Below, piece by piece: positions 54,173-62,040 of a stretch of 64,000 bases of DNA (its first letter is position 1; every line of letters begins with the position of its first letter). Under the pieces are notes generated by a model. That model was not told the origin of the DNA, searched no databases, and saw only the letters and a program-made list of their open reading frames with translations. The position numbers were made by a program, and so were the translations under genes. The stretch spans positions 62,001 through 126,000 of the forward strand of contig NZ_JAARLZ010000001.1 of assembly GCF_011759365.1 (NCBI RefSeq). Direction: 5' to 3'. Source of the stretch: Luteibacter anthropi (lineage in GTDB: Bacteria; Pseudomonadota; Gammaproteobacteria; Xanthomonadales; Rhodanobacteraceae).

Positions 54173-55267
54173 TTATTTCTTGTAGGTCACGCGGTAGATC
54201 GCGCCGTTGAGATCGTCGCTGACGAGCAGGCTGCCATCGGGCAGCGCCTGTACGTCGGCGGGGCGACCCAGCGCCTTCTCGTCGGCAAGGAAGCCCTCCA
54301 CCAGCGGCTCGTAGCTGGCAACCTTGTTGCCGTTCAAGCGCACGGTCATCACGCGATAGCCGGATTTCTTCGTGCGGTTCCACGAACCATGTTCTGCAAC
54401 GATGATCGCGCCACGGTAGCTGGCCGGGAACTGCGTGCCTTGATAGAAGCGCATGCCAAGAGCAGCCACGTGCGCTCCGAGCTTCAGCACGGGCGGGGTG
54501 TAATCCTTGCAGCTCCTGCCCTTGCCGAAGTCCGGGTCGAGCGTGTCGCCCTGGTGGCAGTACGGGTAGCCGAAATGTTCCTTCGGCCTGGTGACATGGT
54601 TGAGCTCGTCGCTGGGCAGGTCGTCGCCCAGCATGTCGCGACCGTTGTCGGTGAACCACAGCGTCTTGTCGGTGGGGCGCCAGTCGAAGCCCACCGTGTT
54701 GCGCACGCCGCGCGCCACCACTTCCGAACCGCTGCCATCGGGATTCATGCGCGTGATCTGCGCAAAGCCTTCGCTATCGCGGTCACAGATGTTGCAGGGC
54801 GCACCGATGGGTACGTAGAGCTTGTCATCGGGACCGAAGGCGATGAACTTCCATCCGTGATGGGTCTCGGTCGGTAGTTTGTCGGTGATCACCTCGGGCT
54901 TCGGCGGTGCATCGAGATGGTTCTCGATATCGCGCAGCACGTAGATCTTGCTTACAGCCGACACGTAGAGGTCGCCATGGCGGAACGCCACGCCCACGGG
55001 AAGCTCCAGACCGGTGGCGATGCTGCGCACCTTGGTGACCTTGCCGTCGTCGCCGTAGGTCACGGCATAGACCTTGCCGGCGTCGTTGGAGCCGACGAAG
55101 ACGGTGTTCTTCGTACCCAGCGCCATCTCGCGCGCATTGGGTACCTGGTCACTCCACAGGGAGATGGAAAAACCTGCCGGAAGCTTCAGCGCCTCCATCG
55201 GCGGTGGCGCGGCGAGTGCCGCACCGGTGAATAACAGGGAAAGACCGAGGACGAGGGCACTGCGCAT
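54173..55267 (-). CDS. Periplasmic PQQ-type sorbosone/aldose dehydrogenase family protein
   Basis: 364 residues from ATG 55267, which has GGGAG 8 bases upstream; signal peptide RSALVLGLSLLFTGAALA. Six-blade propeller segments are visible: FSISLWSDQVPNAREMAL, LELPVGVAFRHGDLYVS, HHGWKFIAFGPDDKLYVPIG, GVRNTVGFDWRPTDKTLWFTDNGRD, IVAEHGSWNRTKKSGYRV and GRPADVQALPDGSLLVSDD. A CNICDR pair may form a disulphide. Substrate is not known; a membrane-bound cytochrome partner is not seen nearby. Confidence 0.85.
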   Translation of the reverse strand: MRSALVLGLSLLFTGAALAAPPPMEALKLPAGFSISLWSDQVPNAREMALGTKNTVFVGSNDAGKVYAVTYGDDGKVTKVRSIATGLELPVGVAFRHGDLYVSAVSKIYVLRDIENHLDAPPKPEVITDKLPTETHHGWKFIAFGPDDKLYVPIGAPCNICDRDSEGFAQITRMNPDGSGSEVVARGVRNTVGFDWRPTDKTLWFTDNGRDMLGDDLPSDELNHVTRPKEHFGYPYCHQGDTLDPDFGKGRSCKDYTPPVLKLGAHVAALGMRFYQGTQFPASYRGAIIVAEHGSWNRTKKSGYRVMTVRLNGNKVASYEPLVEGFLADEKALGRPADVQALPDGSLLVSDDLNGAIYRVTYKK

Positions 55268-55322
55268 GTGACGAACTCCCGGATGCATGGATCACGATGG
55301 ACCCTATCGTGCGAACGCGGCG

Positions 55323-56324
55323 TCAGCGCTGGATCGCGTCGAATCGGGCGGCGATGTAATCGTCGGTGAAGCTGGTCATGCCGTAGTCGCGGATGAAACC
55401 GCAATGGCCGCCATAGGCGGCGATGTCCAGCTCGATGTTCGGCGGCAGGTCGAGCTGGTCGAACGCGCCGACCGGAATCACGGGATCGTCGCGTGCCGTG
55501 AGGATCGTGGCCGGCAGGTGCAGGTCTTTCAGGCGGTTGCCCGCCACCGAGTAGCCGTCGAGATAGGCTTCGAGGGATTCGAAATCGGTATGGCGCAGCA
55601 CCAGCGAGCGCGTGAGGTCACGCATGTTCTGCTTCAGCTCGGCCAGCTCGAAGTACGTCTGCTGCGGAAAGGCTTCCTGCTTCAGGCGCAGCGAGCGGCG
55701 CCATTTCTGCATGAAGTAGGCCTGGTAGAACCAGGGCGCATCCTTCTCCAGCGAGAACAGGCCTTCGGACGGGTCGATGATGGGACACACCGCCAGCACG
55801 TAGTCGAGCGCCACGCCCAGCGAAGGCGCCAGCATGGCGGCGCGCAGCGCGAAGTTGCCCCCCAGCGAGAAACCGGCGAGGCCGATCGCGCGGGAGGGGA
55901 ACATCTTCACGATCTCGCCGAGGGCGACCACCACCTCGTCGATGCGGCAGGAATGGAACAGCGCCTCGTTGAGGCCGTGGCTGTCGCCATGGTCGCGGAA
56001 GTTCAGGCGGAAGATGTCCCAGCCGTCTTCCAGCAGGCGGCTGCCGGTCTGCAGTACATAGGTGGAATCGACGCTGCCTTCCCAGCCGTGGAACAGGATG
56101 GCCAGGCCACGCGACTCGCGGCCCGTGGTCTGCGCGGTGTAGCGCCCGCTCAGGCGGTCGCCGTTGCCCACGTCGATCAATACATCCCGGGCGTTTTCCT
56201 GCACGCGCTGCGCGCGGCGCGGCAGCAGGCGCCGGCGGATGCCGCTGGACGAGAGCATGGTCTGGATGTGGCCGCTGCGCAGCGGCCAGGGCGGCTGGAA
56301 GTCCGAGCCCCTCGGCAGGCTCAT
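55323..56324 (-). CDS. YheT-family alpha/beta hydrolase
   Basis: 333 residues. Typical YheT start: FQPPWPLRSGHIQTMLSS. Core blocks LAILFHGWEGSVDSTYV, NFRDHGDSHGLNEALFHS, nucleophile in LAGFSLGGNFALR, acid Asp in TARDDPVIP, and His in YGGHCGFI. The triad is complete. Cytosolic esterase or acyltransferase-like enzymes of unknown physiological substrate. Its ATG overlaps the stop of the upstream acyltransferase gene (ATGA), so both act in one transcript and perhaps in lipid turnover. Confidence 0.88.
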   Translation of the reverse strand: MSLPRGSDFQPPWPLRSGHIQTMLSSSGIRRRLLPRRAQRVQENARDVLIDVGNGDRLSGRYTAQTTGRESRGLAILFHGWEGSVDSTYVLQTGSRLLEDGWDIFRLNFRDHGDSHGLNEALFHSCRIDEVVVALGEIVKMFPSRAIGLAGFSLGGNFALRAAMLAPSLGVALDYVLAVCPIIDPSEGLFSLEKDAPWFYQAYFMQKWRRSLRLKQEAFPQQTYFELAELKQNMRDLTRSLVLRHTDFESLEAYLDGYSVAGNRLKDLHLPATILTARDDPVIPVGAFDQLDLPPNIELDIAAYGGHCGFIRDYGMTSFTDDYIAARFDAIQR

Positions 56325-57121
56325 GCGCGCGGGCCGCTATCCAGTGCGGCGGCGATGCGTTCACGGGCCGTCTCGGCCATGCGGCGACGGGCGTCGGGCG
56401 AGAGCGGCACGGGTTCGAGGAAGTGCACCTCGACATCGAGCGGCGGCTCGCCCAGCAGGCGGATGAAGTTGCCCAGGAAGCTTTCGCCGTCGCGGAACCC
56501 CGCGTCGATCAGGCGCTGGCCGTTGCGGGTGAAGCGCAGGGCCACCGGCTGCACCGGCACCTCGGCGTCGAGTGCCGCCTGGAAGATGCGGGCATGGAAC
56601 ACGCGCAGCACGCCGTTGTGGCCGGTGCCGCCTTCGGGGAACACGGCGACCGAACGGCCTTCGCGCAGGCGCTCCACCATCACCGCCATGACCGAGGCCA
56701 GGGAGTGGTTGTTGCCACGGCGGTGGAAGATCGTGCCCCCGCGCGCAGCCATCCAGCCCACCAGCGGCCAGCGGGCAATCTCGGCCTTGGCCACGAAGCA
56801 GGCGGCGCGCTGGGAATGCAGCAGTTCGATGTCCAGCCACGAGGTGTGGTTGGCCACGAAGAGCACGGGGTCGGGCAATGGCGTGCCGAAGCGGCGGCTG
56901 CGGAAGCCGAACACCCCAAGGAGCATGGTCGACCACAGCCGGATGGTGCGGTGGGCGAGCGGCTCCCGGCCGTTCTTCATCACCCCGCCGGCCCAGCTCA
57001 GGATGAGCGTGCAGACCAGGATGCCGAACAGCACATGCAGCAACAGCAACGGCACCCGCCATACATAGCGCAGCGGACGCAGACGGTCACGTGGGGTCGG
57101 GTTGGCGGTGGCGGCTTCCAT
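56321..57121 (-). CDS. 1-acyl-sn-glycerol-3-phosphate acyltransferase-like protein
   Basis: 266 residues. N-terminal helix (PLLLLHVLFGILVCTLILSWAGG), then the PlsC motifs: NHTSWLDI (HX4D), RRGNNHSL, and VFPEGGTGHNG (EGT motif). Short single-helix form typical of lysophospholipid acyltransferases acting on ornithine or phosphatidic acid lipids. ATG 57121 is preferred; GTG 57130 is also in frame. Coupled to the YheT-like hydrolase. Confidence 0.88.
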   Translation of the reverse strand: MEAATANPTPRDRLRPLRYVWRVPLLLLHVLFGILVCTLILSWAGGVMKNGREPLAHRTIRLWSTMLLGVFGFRSRRFGTPLPDPVLFVANHTSWLDIELLHSQRAACFVAKAEIARWPLVGWMAARGGTIFHRRGNNHSLASVMAVMVERLREGRSVAVFPEGGTGHNGVLRVFHARIFQAALDAEVPVQPVALRFTRNGQRLIDAGFRDGESFLGNFIRLLGEPPLDVEVHFLEPVPLSPDARRRMAETARERIAAALDSGPRA

Positions 57122-57204
57122 CGAGCGCACAAGATTAACGAGGGGCGGTCCCGCCCGCTAGGGGAAATAGCTATTGTCTTTATCTATAAGGCAGTTGCGT
57201 ACCC

Positions 57205-57684
57205 CTACCCGGCAACGTTGCCCAGCGGCAGGGCCGCCGAGGCCTTCACCGTGCGCAGGACGAAGCTCGTATTGACGTCGGCCACTCCGGCGGCGTTGAG
57301 CAGCCGGTCGAGCAGGAAGCGGGAGAAGTCGTCCAGGTCGGCCACGTAGACCTGGAGCAGGTAGTCCATGTCGCCGGTGAGGGCGTAGCAGGCCACCACC
57401 TCTTCCCAGGCGCCCACGTGCTCGCGAAAGGCATCAATGGCTTCGGATTCGTGCTGGCGCAACTGCACGCGGACGAAGGCCTGCAGGCCCAGGCCCAGGG
57501 TGCGTGGCTCCAGCCGGGCGCCATAGCCGGCGATGACCCCTTCGGCTTCCAGCCGCTGGACCCGGCGCAGGCAGGCCGACGGCGAGAGGTTCACCTCCGT
57601 GGCCAGCTCGGCGTTGGTGATGCGGCCGTTGGCCTGGAGGGTGGTGAGGATGCGCAGGTCGGTGCGGTCGAGGTTCGTTTGCAC
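57205..57684 (-). CDS. Lrp/AsnC-family transcriptional regulator
   Basis: 159 residues. N-terminal helix-turn-helix (TDLRILTTLQANGRITNAELATEVNLSPSACLRRVQRLE) and a C-terminal RAM domain (VACYALTGDMDYLLQVYVADLDDFSRFL). GTG start with GGAAAT upstream. Divergent from phhA, so it probably senses an aromatic or other amino acid and controls phenylalanine breakdown. Confidence 0.92.
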   Translation of the reverse strand: MQTNLDRTDLRILTTLQANGRITNAELATEVNLSPSACLRRVQRLEAEGVIAGYGARLEPRTLGLGLQAFVRVQLRQHESEAIDAFREHVGAWEEVVACYALTGDMDYLLQVYVADLDDFSRFLLDRLLNAAGVADVNTSFVLRTVKASAALPLGNVAG

Positions 57685-57695
57685 GATTATTTCCT

Positions 57696-57714
57696 CAGAT
57701 CGATTCAGATCGAT
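57696..57714. promoter_or_regulatory. Direct repeats in the lrp/phhA intergenic region
   Basis: CAGATCGAT occurs twice with a 10-bp period (57696-57704, 57706-57714), one helical turn apart, immediately upstream of the regulator start and within the shared 139-bp promoter region. This spacing suits a dimeric Lrp-type regulator that binds both promoters. Confidence 0.4.
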
Positions 57715-57823
57715 GGATCATTGCATATCAAGCTCTCAGTCATGCAACAAAACAAGCTCATTGCGTGCCTTACTCGCTAAGCTGTTGTTCCATCACCAGC
57801 AAACAGCCCCAAGGAGGCCCGCC

Positions 57824-58714
57824 ATGGACACCACTCCCCGTCGCGTCGAGCATCAGCAGACCGATCGTGGATATGTGCCCGTCTACGCGACCGGCACGGT
57901 GGAGCAGCCCTGGGCGAGCTATTCGAGCACCGACCATGAGGTATGGGACACCCTGTACCGCCGTCAGAAGGCATTGCTGCCGGCCTATGCCTGCAAGGAG
58001 TTCCTGGAGGGCGTGGAGCGCTTCGGCTTTGGCGAAGGCGGCATTCCCCGCTTCGACGACCTGAACGAGGTGCTGGGCAAGGCCACCGGCTGGAAGATCG
58101 TCGCCGTGGAAGGCCTGCTGCCCGACGAGGTGTTCTTCGACCACCTGGCCAACCGCCGTTTCCCGGTGAGCTGGTGGATCCGCAAGCCGGACCAGCTGGA
58201 CTACCTCTCCGAGCCCGACCTGTTCCACGACCTGTTCGGCCACGTGCCCCTGCTGCTGAACCCGGTGTTCGCCGACTACATGCAGGCCTACGGCAAGGGC
58301 GGCATGAAGGCGCATGCGATCGGTCCGGAGGCGTTGATGAACCTCACGCGCCTGTACTGGTACACGGTGGAGTTCGGCCTGATCCGCACCGACGAGGGCC
58401 TGCGCATCTACGGCGCCGGCATCGTCAGCTCGAAGGGTGAGTCCATCTACTCCATCGATTCGACGGCGCCCAACCGCATCGGCTTCGACCTGGAGCGGGT
58501 GATGAACACGAAGTACCGCATCGACACCTTCCAGCAGACGTACTTCGTGATTGACGACTTCGAGCAGCTGTTCGATGCCACCGGACCGGATTTCACGCCG
58601 ATCTACGCGAAACTGGCCACGGGCGAGGCGACGTCGGCCGCCGAGGTGCTGGATACCGACAAGGTGTACCAGCGCGGCACGCGTGAAGGCTTTGCCACCA
58701 GCGGCGACAACTGA
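57824..58714 (+). CDS. phhA: Phenylalanine 4-monooxygenase
   Basis: 296 residues, the bacterial single-domain form. Iron ligands are seen in DLFHDLFGHVPLL (two His) and YWYTVEFGL (Glu), with RIYGAGIVSSKGE and YSIDS forming the pterin and substrate site. It converts phenylalanine to tyrosine using tetrahydropterin and oxygen. AAGGAGG lies 6 bases upstream of ATG 57824. No pterin dehydratase (phhB) lies beside it. Confidence 0.96.
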   Translation: MDTTPRRVEHQQTDRGYVPVYATGTVEQPWASYSSTDHEVWDTLYRRQKALLPAYACKEFLEGVERFGFGEGGIPRFDDLNEVLGKATGWKIVAVEGLLPDEVFFDHLANRRFPVSWWIRKPDQLDYLSEPDLFHDLFGHVPLLLNPVFADYMQAYGKGGMKAHAIGPEALMNLTRLYWYTVEFGLIRTDEGLRIYGAGIVSSKGESIYSIDSTAPNRIGFDLERVMNTKYRIDTFQQTYFVIDDFEQLFDATGPDFTPIYAKLATGEATSAAEVLDTDKVYQRGTREGFATSGDN

Positions 58715-58748
58715 AACTCAACGGCGGCCTAACAAGCCGCCGTCTACG

Positions 58749-59015
58749 ATGCACCTACGTTGCACAAAACAGGGTGGATCAACCGTGGTCGTCTTCGATA
58801 TCCCTTTCGACTCCGTCGCGCCGGGGCTGTGGCTCCTTCAGAAGAACGAGACCGAGTACGCCGAGTTCTGCTCGCGCGATGACGCGCTCGCCCACGCCCT
58901 GAACGAGGGCCGCCGCATCGAGGCCAGCCGCTGTGCGCGGGTGGTGCTGAACATCGAGGGCAATGACGGTCATTGGCGGGCGTTCGATACGTCGATCAAG
59001 CCTTACGTGAACTGA
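58749..59015 (+). CDS. Small conserved-looking protein, unknown function
   Basis: 88 residues from ATG 58749 (GTG 58785 would give 76). One compact domain: VVVFDIPFDSVAPGLWLLQ, CSRDDALAHALNEGRRIEASRCARVVLNIEG and a final WRAFDTSIKPYVN. The pattern is reminiscent of DUF2188-type small domains but I cannot assign it. Possibly cotranscribed with phhA (34 bp gap). Codon use matches neighbours. Confidence 0.55.
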   Translation: MHLRCTKQGGSTVVVFDIPFDSVAPGLWLLQKNETEYAEFCSRDDALAHALNEGRRIEASRCARVVLNIEGNDGHWRAFDTSIKPYVN

Positions 59016-59047
59016 CCCGGCATCACCGGGTAACACACGCTGCCCAT

Positions 59048-59690
59048 CGTCGTTCCAGCGAAAGCTGGAACCTGGCGCGGTGCGGTGGGTTGTCGCGAGG
59101 GAATTTCCTACGCTGAAGCCGATGCAGCGCCCTCGCCGTGCTGGCGAACCGGGGCGCTGGGTTCCTGTTTTCACAGGAACGACGAGCTAAGGGCAACCGT
59201 CACCCCACCTACCGTCGTTCCAGCGAACGCTGGAACCCAGCGCGGTGCAGCGGGTTGTCGCGAGGGAATCTCCTACGCCAAAGCCGGTGCAGCGCCCTCG
59301 CCGTGCTGGCAAACCGGGGCGCTGGGTTCCTGTTTTCACAGGAACGACGAGCTAAAGGCAACCGTTGCCTCACCTACCGTCGTTCCAGCGAAAGCTGGAA
59401 CCTAGCGCGGTGCGGCGGGTTGTCGCGAGAGAGTCCCCTACGCCAAAGCCGATGCAGCGCCCTCGCCGTGCTGGCGAACCGGGGCGCTGGGTTCCTGTTT
59501 TCACAGGAACGACGAGCTAAAGGCAACCGTCCCCCCACCTACCGTCGTTCCAGCGAACGCTGGAACCTAGCGCGGTGCAGCGGGTTGTCGCGAGGGAATC
59601 TCCTACGCCAAAGCCGGTGCAGCGCCCTCGCCGTGCTGGCGAACCGCGGCGCTGGGTTCCTGTTTTCACAGGAACGACGGGGGTGGGCCC
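59048..59690 (+). repeat. Four tandem 165-bp repeats
   Basis: CGTCGTTCCAGCGAA begins at 59048, 59213, 59378 and 59543, an exact 165-bp period. Each unit starts with the hairpin TTCCAGCGAAAGCTGGAA (or its AACG variant) and ends with GTTCCTGTTTTCACAGGAAC followed by GACG. The sequence between is conserved too. It fills most of the 867-bp gene-free interval after the small gene at 58749. This looks like amplification of an intergenic repeat bounded by two hairpins. Confidence 0.92.
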
Positions 59691-59712
59691 GGGACTTCGT
59701 CGGATTTCGGGC

Positions 59713-59751
59713 AAAATAAAACCCCGGCAGCCAGGGGAGGAGCTACCGGGG
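59713..59751 (-). terminator. Rho-independent terminator (minus strand)
   Basis: On the minus strand CCCCGGTAGC (59751-59742), a 10-base loop and GCTGCCGGGG (59731-59722) form a 10-bp stem with one G-U pair, followed by TTTTATTTT (59721-59713). It would end transcription from the SGNH hydrolase gene about 130 bp upstream, or a small RNA in between. Confidence 0.82.
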
Positions 59752-59882
59752 TCGCGTCGGGTCCAGGCTATCAGGGGAAATAGCGGGACCCGGGACAATC
59801 GTCGAATATCCGTTCGATTGCCAACGGGTCGCCTCTCGGCGATCGAATACTTAGATAGGGGCGAAGCCGTGAAGTTCCCGTA

Positions 59883-60590
59883 TCACTTCATGGTCGCGTT
59901 CGGGTTCTGTTTAACTTCGGCAGCCGTCGCGTGCTCCGCCAGCCACGGGCGCACCTGCGCAATCCACAGCGCATAGCCGTTCGGCTTCATGTGCAGGCCG
60001 TCCTCCTTGAACAATTCCGGCCTGGGTTGGCCGTTTTTATCGAGCATCGCCGGCGCCACGTCGAGAAACGCCACGCCCTTCTGCTGCATCGACCAGTCGC
60101 GCACCAGCTTGTTCGCTTCGGCGATCTGCGCCAGCAGGTTTTCGCGGGCCACGCTCGGCTTGATCGAGATGAAGGCGATGGGCACCTCGGGCTGATCCTG
60201 GCGCACCTTCGCCACGAAGGCCGCGAAGTCGTCGCGGACCTGGGCCGGCGTATCGCCGCCCTGGAGATCGTTGTCGCCCGCGTAGAGCACGATGGCCACC
60301 GGGTGGTACGGCTTCACGATGCGGTCGGCGAAAGCCGTGGAGTCGTCCAGGTCGGAGCCGCCGAAGCCGCGGTTGATCACGCGGTACCCGGGGAAGTCGC
60401 TCGCCAGGCTTGTCCACATGCGGATCGACGAGCTGCCGATGAAGAGTACGGCGTGGGCCGGCGGCGGGTTGTTCTTGTCCGAGGCCTCGAACGCCTGGAT
60501 ATCGGGTTCCCACTTGGCGTGGTCGGCATCCTTCGCAAGCGCGCCGAGGGACAGGAACAACAGGGTAAGGAGGATCGTCAGGCGTTTCAT
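59883..60590 (-). CDS. Secreted SGNH/GDSL hydrolase
   Basis: 235 residues with signal peptide (LTILLTLLFLSLGALAKDA). Block I has FIGSSSIRMWTSL (Ser nucleophile), block II NRGFGGSDLDDS (Gly), block III YAGDNDLQGG (Asn), and block V DGLHMKPNGYALW (Asp and His). All four SGNH residues are present. The layout resembles GDSL esterases of the platelet-activating-factor acetylhydrolase type; likely a periplasmic esterase acting on acetylated sugars or lipids. Confidence 0.88.
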   Translation of the reverse strand: MKRLTILLTLLFLSLGALAKDADHAKWEPDIQAFEASDKNNPPPAHAVLFIGSSSIRMWTSLASDFPGYRVINRGFGGSDLDDSTAFADRIVKPYHPVAIVLYAGDNDLQGGDTPAQVRDDFAAFVAKVRQDQPEVPIAFISIKPSVARENLLAQIAEANKLVRDWSMQQKGVAFLDVAPAMLDKNGQPRPELFKEDGLHMKPNGYALWIAQVRPWLAEHATAAEVKQNPNATMK

Positions 60591-60608
60591 ACGGACGACC
60601 GTAAACGC

Positions 60609-61310
60609 TTACGCCCTTCCGGGCAAATTCTCACGCTCCACGGCAGTCACTTTCAGCACCGCTTCGATGCGCGTTCCGTTCCAGCGATAGATGTAGTGCG
60701 CGGCCTGCACGCAGGGCGCCACGAGGTCGGGATAGAACACGGCCACGCACTCGCCACCCGCGTGCCGGGCGCTGTCGTAGACGATGCCGTTGGAGCCCGT
60801 CTCGCGAAGTGCCCTGGCCAGCTTCACGCTGGCAGCGTAGGAATCCGGATCGTGTTCGGCGGACCAGCCGCCACGGATGTCGTGGAACGATCCGGCGATG
60901 GCGGTCTTGTAGCAGCGCACCTGCACGTCGGTGGGCGGTTCATGGGTGGCGGCGAGGAACGCTTCGCGGTGGAACACCGTTTCCTCGATGGCCGTGGGGA
61001 TGCTGTGGGCGGCGTAGAACACGCCCCAGTGGCCGTCGGAAAAGCGACTGCCCTCGGGCGGGATGTGCGCGAATGCCGCCATGACGGGGGTGGTGCCGGG
61101 GCCCGAGATGCGGCGTTCCGGAGGCACCAGGCTCAGCGCGCCGATTTCGTCGCGCAGGCGGGGATTGGTGATGGATTCGATCGCCATGACGGCGTCGATG
61201 TCCTTCGCATCGGCGATGCGGTCGAACAGGCCCACGGGTGGAAACCGGCTGGGGACGATGCGGTAGGCCTGGGTCCAGCGGATGCGCCCCACCGGCGGCA
61301 GCGGGTTCAT
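60609..61310 (-). CDS. RES-domain toxin
   Basis: 233 residues. The RES triad is seen as Arg in QAYRIVPSRFPP, Glu in PTAIEETVFHREAF and Ser in NGIVYDSARHAGGECVAVF. RES toxins (MbcT, ParT) modify NAD+ or enzymes by ADP-ribosyl chemistry and starve the cell of NAD. ATG 61310 overlaps the antitoxin stop (ATGA). A longer frame to 61556 runs through the antitoxin gene and is rejected. Toxin after antitoxin is the standard order. Confidence 0.88.
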   Translation of the reverse strand: MNPLPPVGRIRWTQAYRIVPSRFPPVGLFDRIADAKDIDAVMAIESITNPRLRDEIGALSLVPPERRISGPGTTPVMAAFAHIPPEGSRFSDGHWGVFYAAHSIPTAIEETVFHREAFLAATHEPPTDVQVRCYKTAIAGSFHDIRGGWSAEHDPDSYAASVKLARALRETGSNGIVYDSARHAGGECVAVFYPDLVAPCVQAAHYIYRWNGTRIEAVLKVTAVERENLPGRA

Positions 61311-61708
61311 CCGTTCCAGCCGCGCTGGGCGTCCAGGTATTGCCGGACGACGTAGAGATCGGCCACGTTGCCCGAAAGCATGCGCTCCAGGGCCGAGCGG
61401 CCGCCGAACAGGGGGGCCGTGCTGGGCTTGCGGACCCAGGCGTCGGCCTGGGCCGGGTCGGGGAAGAGGATCTGGAGGTCTTTCCAGATACCCAGCAGGT
61501 AGCTGATGCGCTCGATCACGTCGCGCGAGGGAGCGCCGTCCTGCTGTTTCTTCCACTTGAAGTAGGTGGATTCCGGCGGATCGCCGAGCAGTGTGCGTTG
61601 CTCGGCGGCCTTGAGTTTCCAGTGCTCGGCCAGCGCGAAGAAGGCCCGGAGGGCGGGGCCGCCCAGGTCACCGGCATGGATCGGTTCGGCATGGCGTGCG
61701 GGCTGCAT
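61307..61708 (-). CDS. Xre/MbcA/ParS-type antitoxin
   Basis: 133 residues. An N-terminal Xre-like helical domain (ALRAFFALAEHWKLKAAEQRTLLGDPPESTYFKWKKQ) is followed by the MbcA/ParS toxin-binding domain: RDVIERISYLLGIWKDLQILFPDP, ADAWVRKPSTAPLFGGRSALERMLSG and the final VRQYLDAQRG, with the conserved NxxFGGRSALE-type block. It binds and masks the RES toxin and represses the operon. ATG 61708 is chosen because the longer frame crosses the promoter operator. Confidence 0.9.
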   Translation of the reverse strand: MQPARHAEPIHAGDLGGPALRAFFALAEHWKLKAAEQRTLLGDPPESTYFKWKKQQDGAPSRDVIERISYLLGIWKDLQILFPDPAQADAWVRKPSTAPLFGGRSALERMLSGNVADLYVVRQYLDAQRGWNG

Positions 61709-61716
61709 CACGGCTT

Positions 61717-61753
61717 CACCTGTGGAGTTGTGATGGAGTATACGCCACAGGTG
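61717..61753 (-). promoter_or_regulatory. Operator and promoter of the toxin-antitoxin operon
   Basis: CACCTGTGG (61717-61725) and CCACAGGTG (61745-61753) form a perfect 9-bp inverted repeat around a minus-strand -10 box TATACT (61743-61738). A bound antitoxin would cover the promoter, as in autorepressed RES/Xre systems. Confidence 0.7.
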
Positions 61754-61805
61754 GAGTTTTTGCGATTCGTGGGGTGTTTTCGGTGGGTGGGACGTGTCGC
61801 CTGGC

Positions 61806-61986
61806 CCGGTCGCGCGCAAGGCGCGCTCCTACACAAGCCGCGTTGTAGGAGCGCGCCTTGCGCGCGACCGGTACGAAGCGGTGCAGGTCCAGACATCCCA
61901 TGTAGGAGCGCGCCTCGCGCGCGACCGGTACGAAGCGATGCCAGGTCCAGACATCCCATGTAGGAGCGCGCCTTGCGCGCGACCGT
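61806..61986. repeat. REP cluster with 58-bp tandem units
   Basis: One inverted copy (61806-61833) is followed by three direct copies of TGTAGGAGCGCGCC(T/C)(T/C)GCG (61844, 61901, 61959) with nearly identical 30-bp linkers ending CAGGTCCAGACATCCCA. Together with the operator, this fills the 332-bp interval between the antitoxin and DUF885 genes. Confidence 0.88.
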
Positions 61987-62040
61987 TACGAAGCGATGCC
62001 CTGGAAGCTCGCCTGCGCGCGACCACCAAGGCAAGCCGCC

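Noticed and set aside
59048-59690. CRISPR array
   Set aside because: 165-bp period with conserved interior, no short repeat with unique spacers, no cas genes.
61311-61556. Long N-terminal extension of the RES toxin
   Set aside because: Pro/Arg-rich shadow of the antitoxin gene; ATG 61310 in the ATGA overlap is the standard arrangement.
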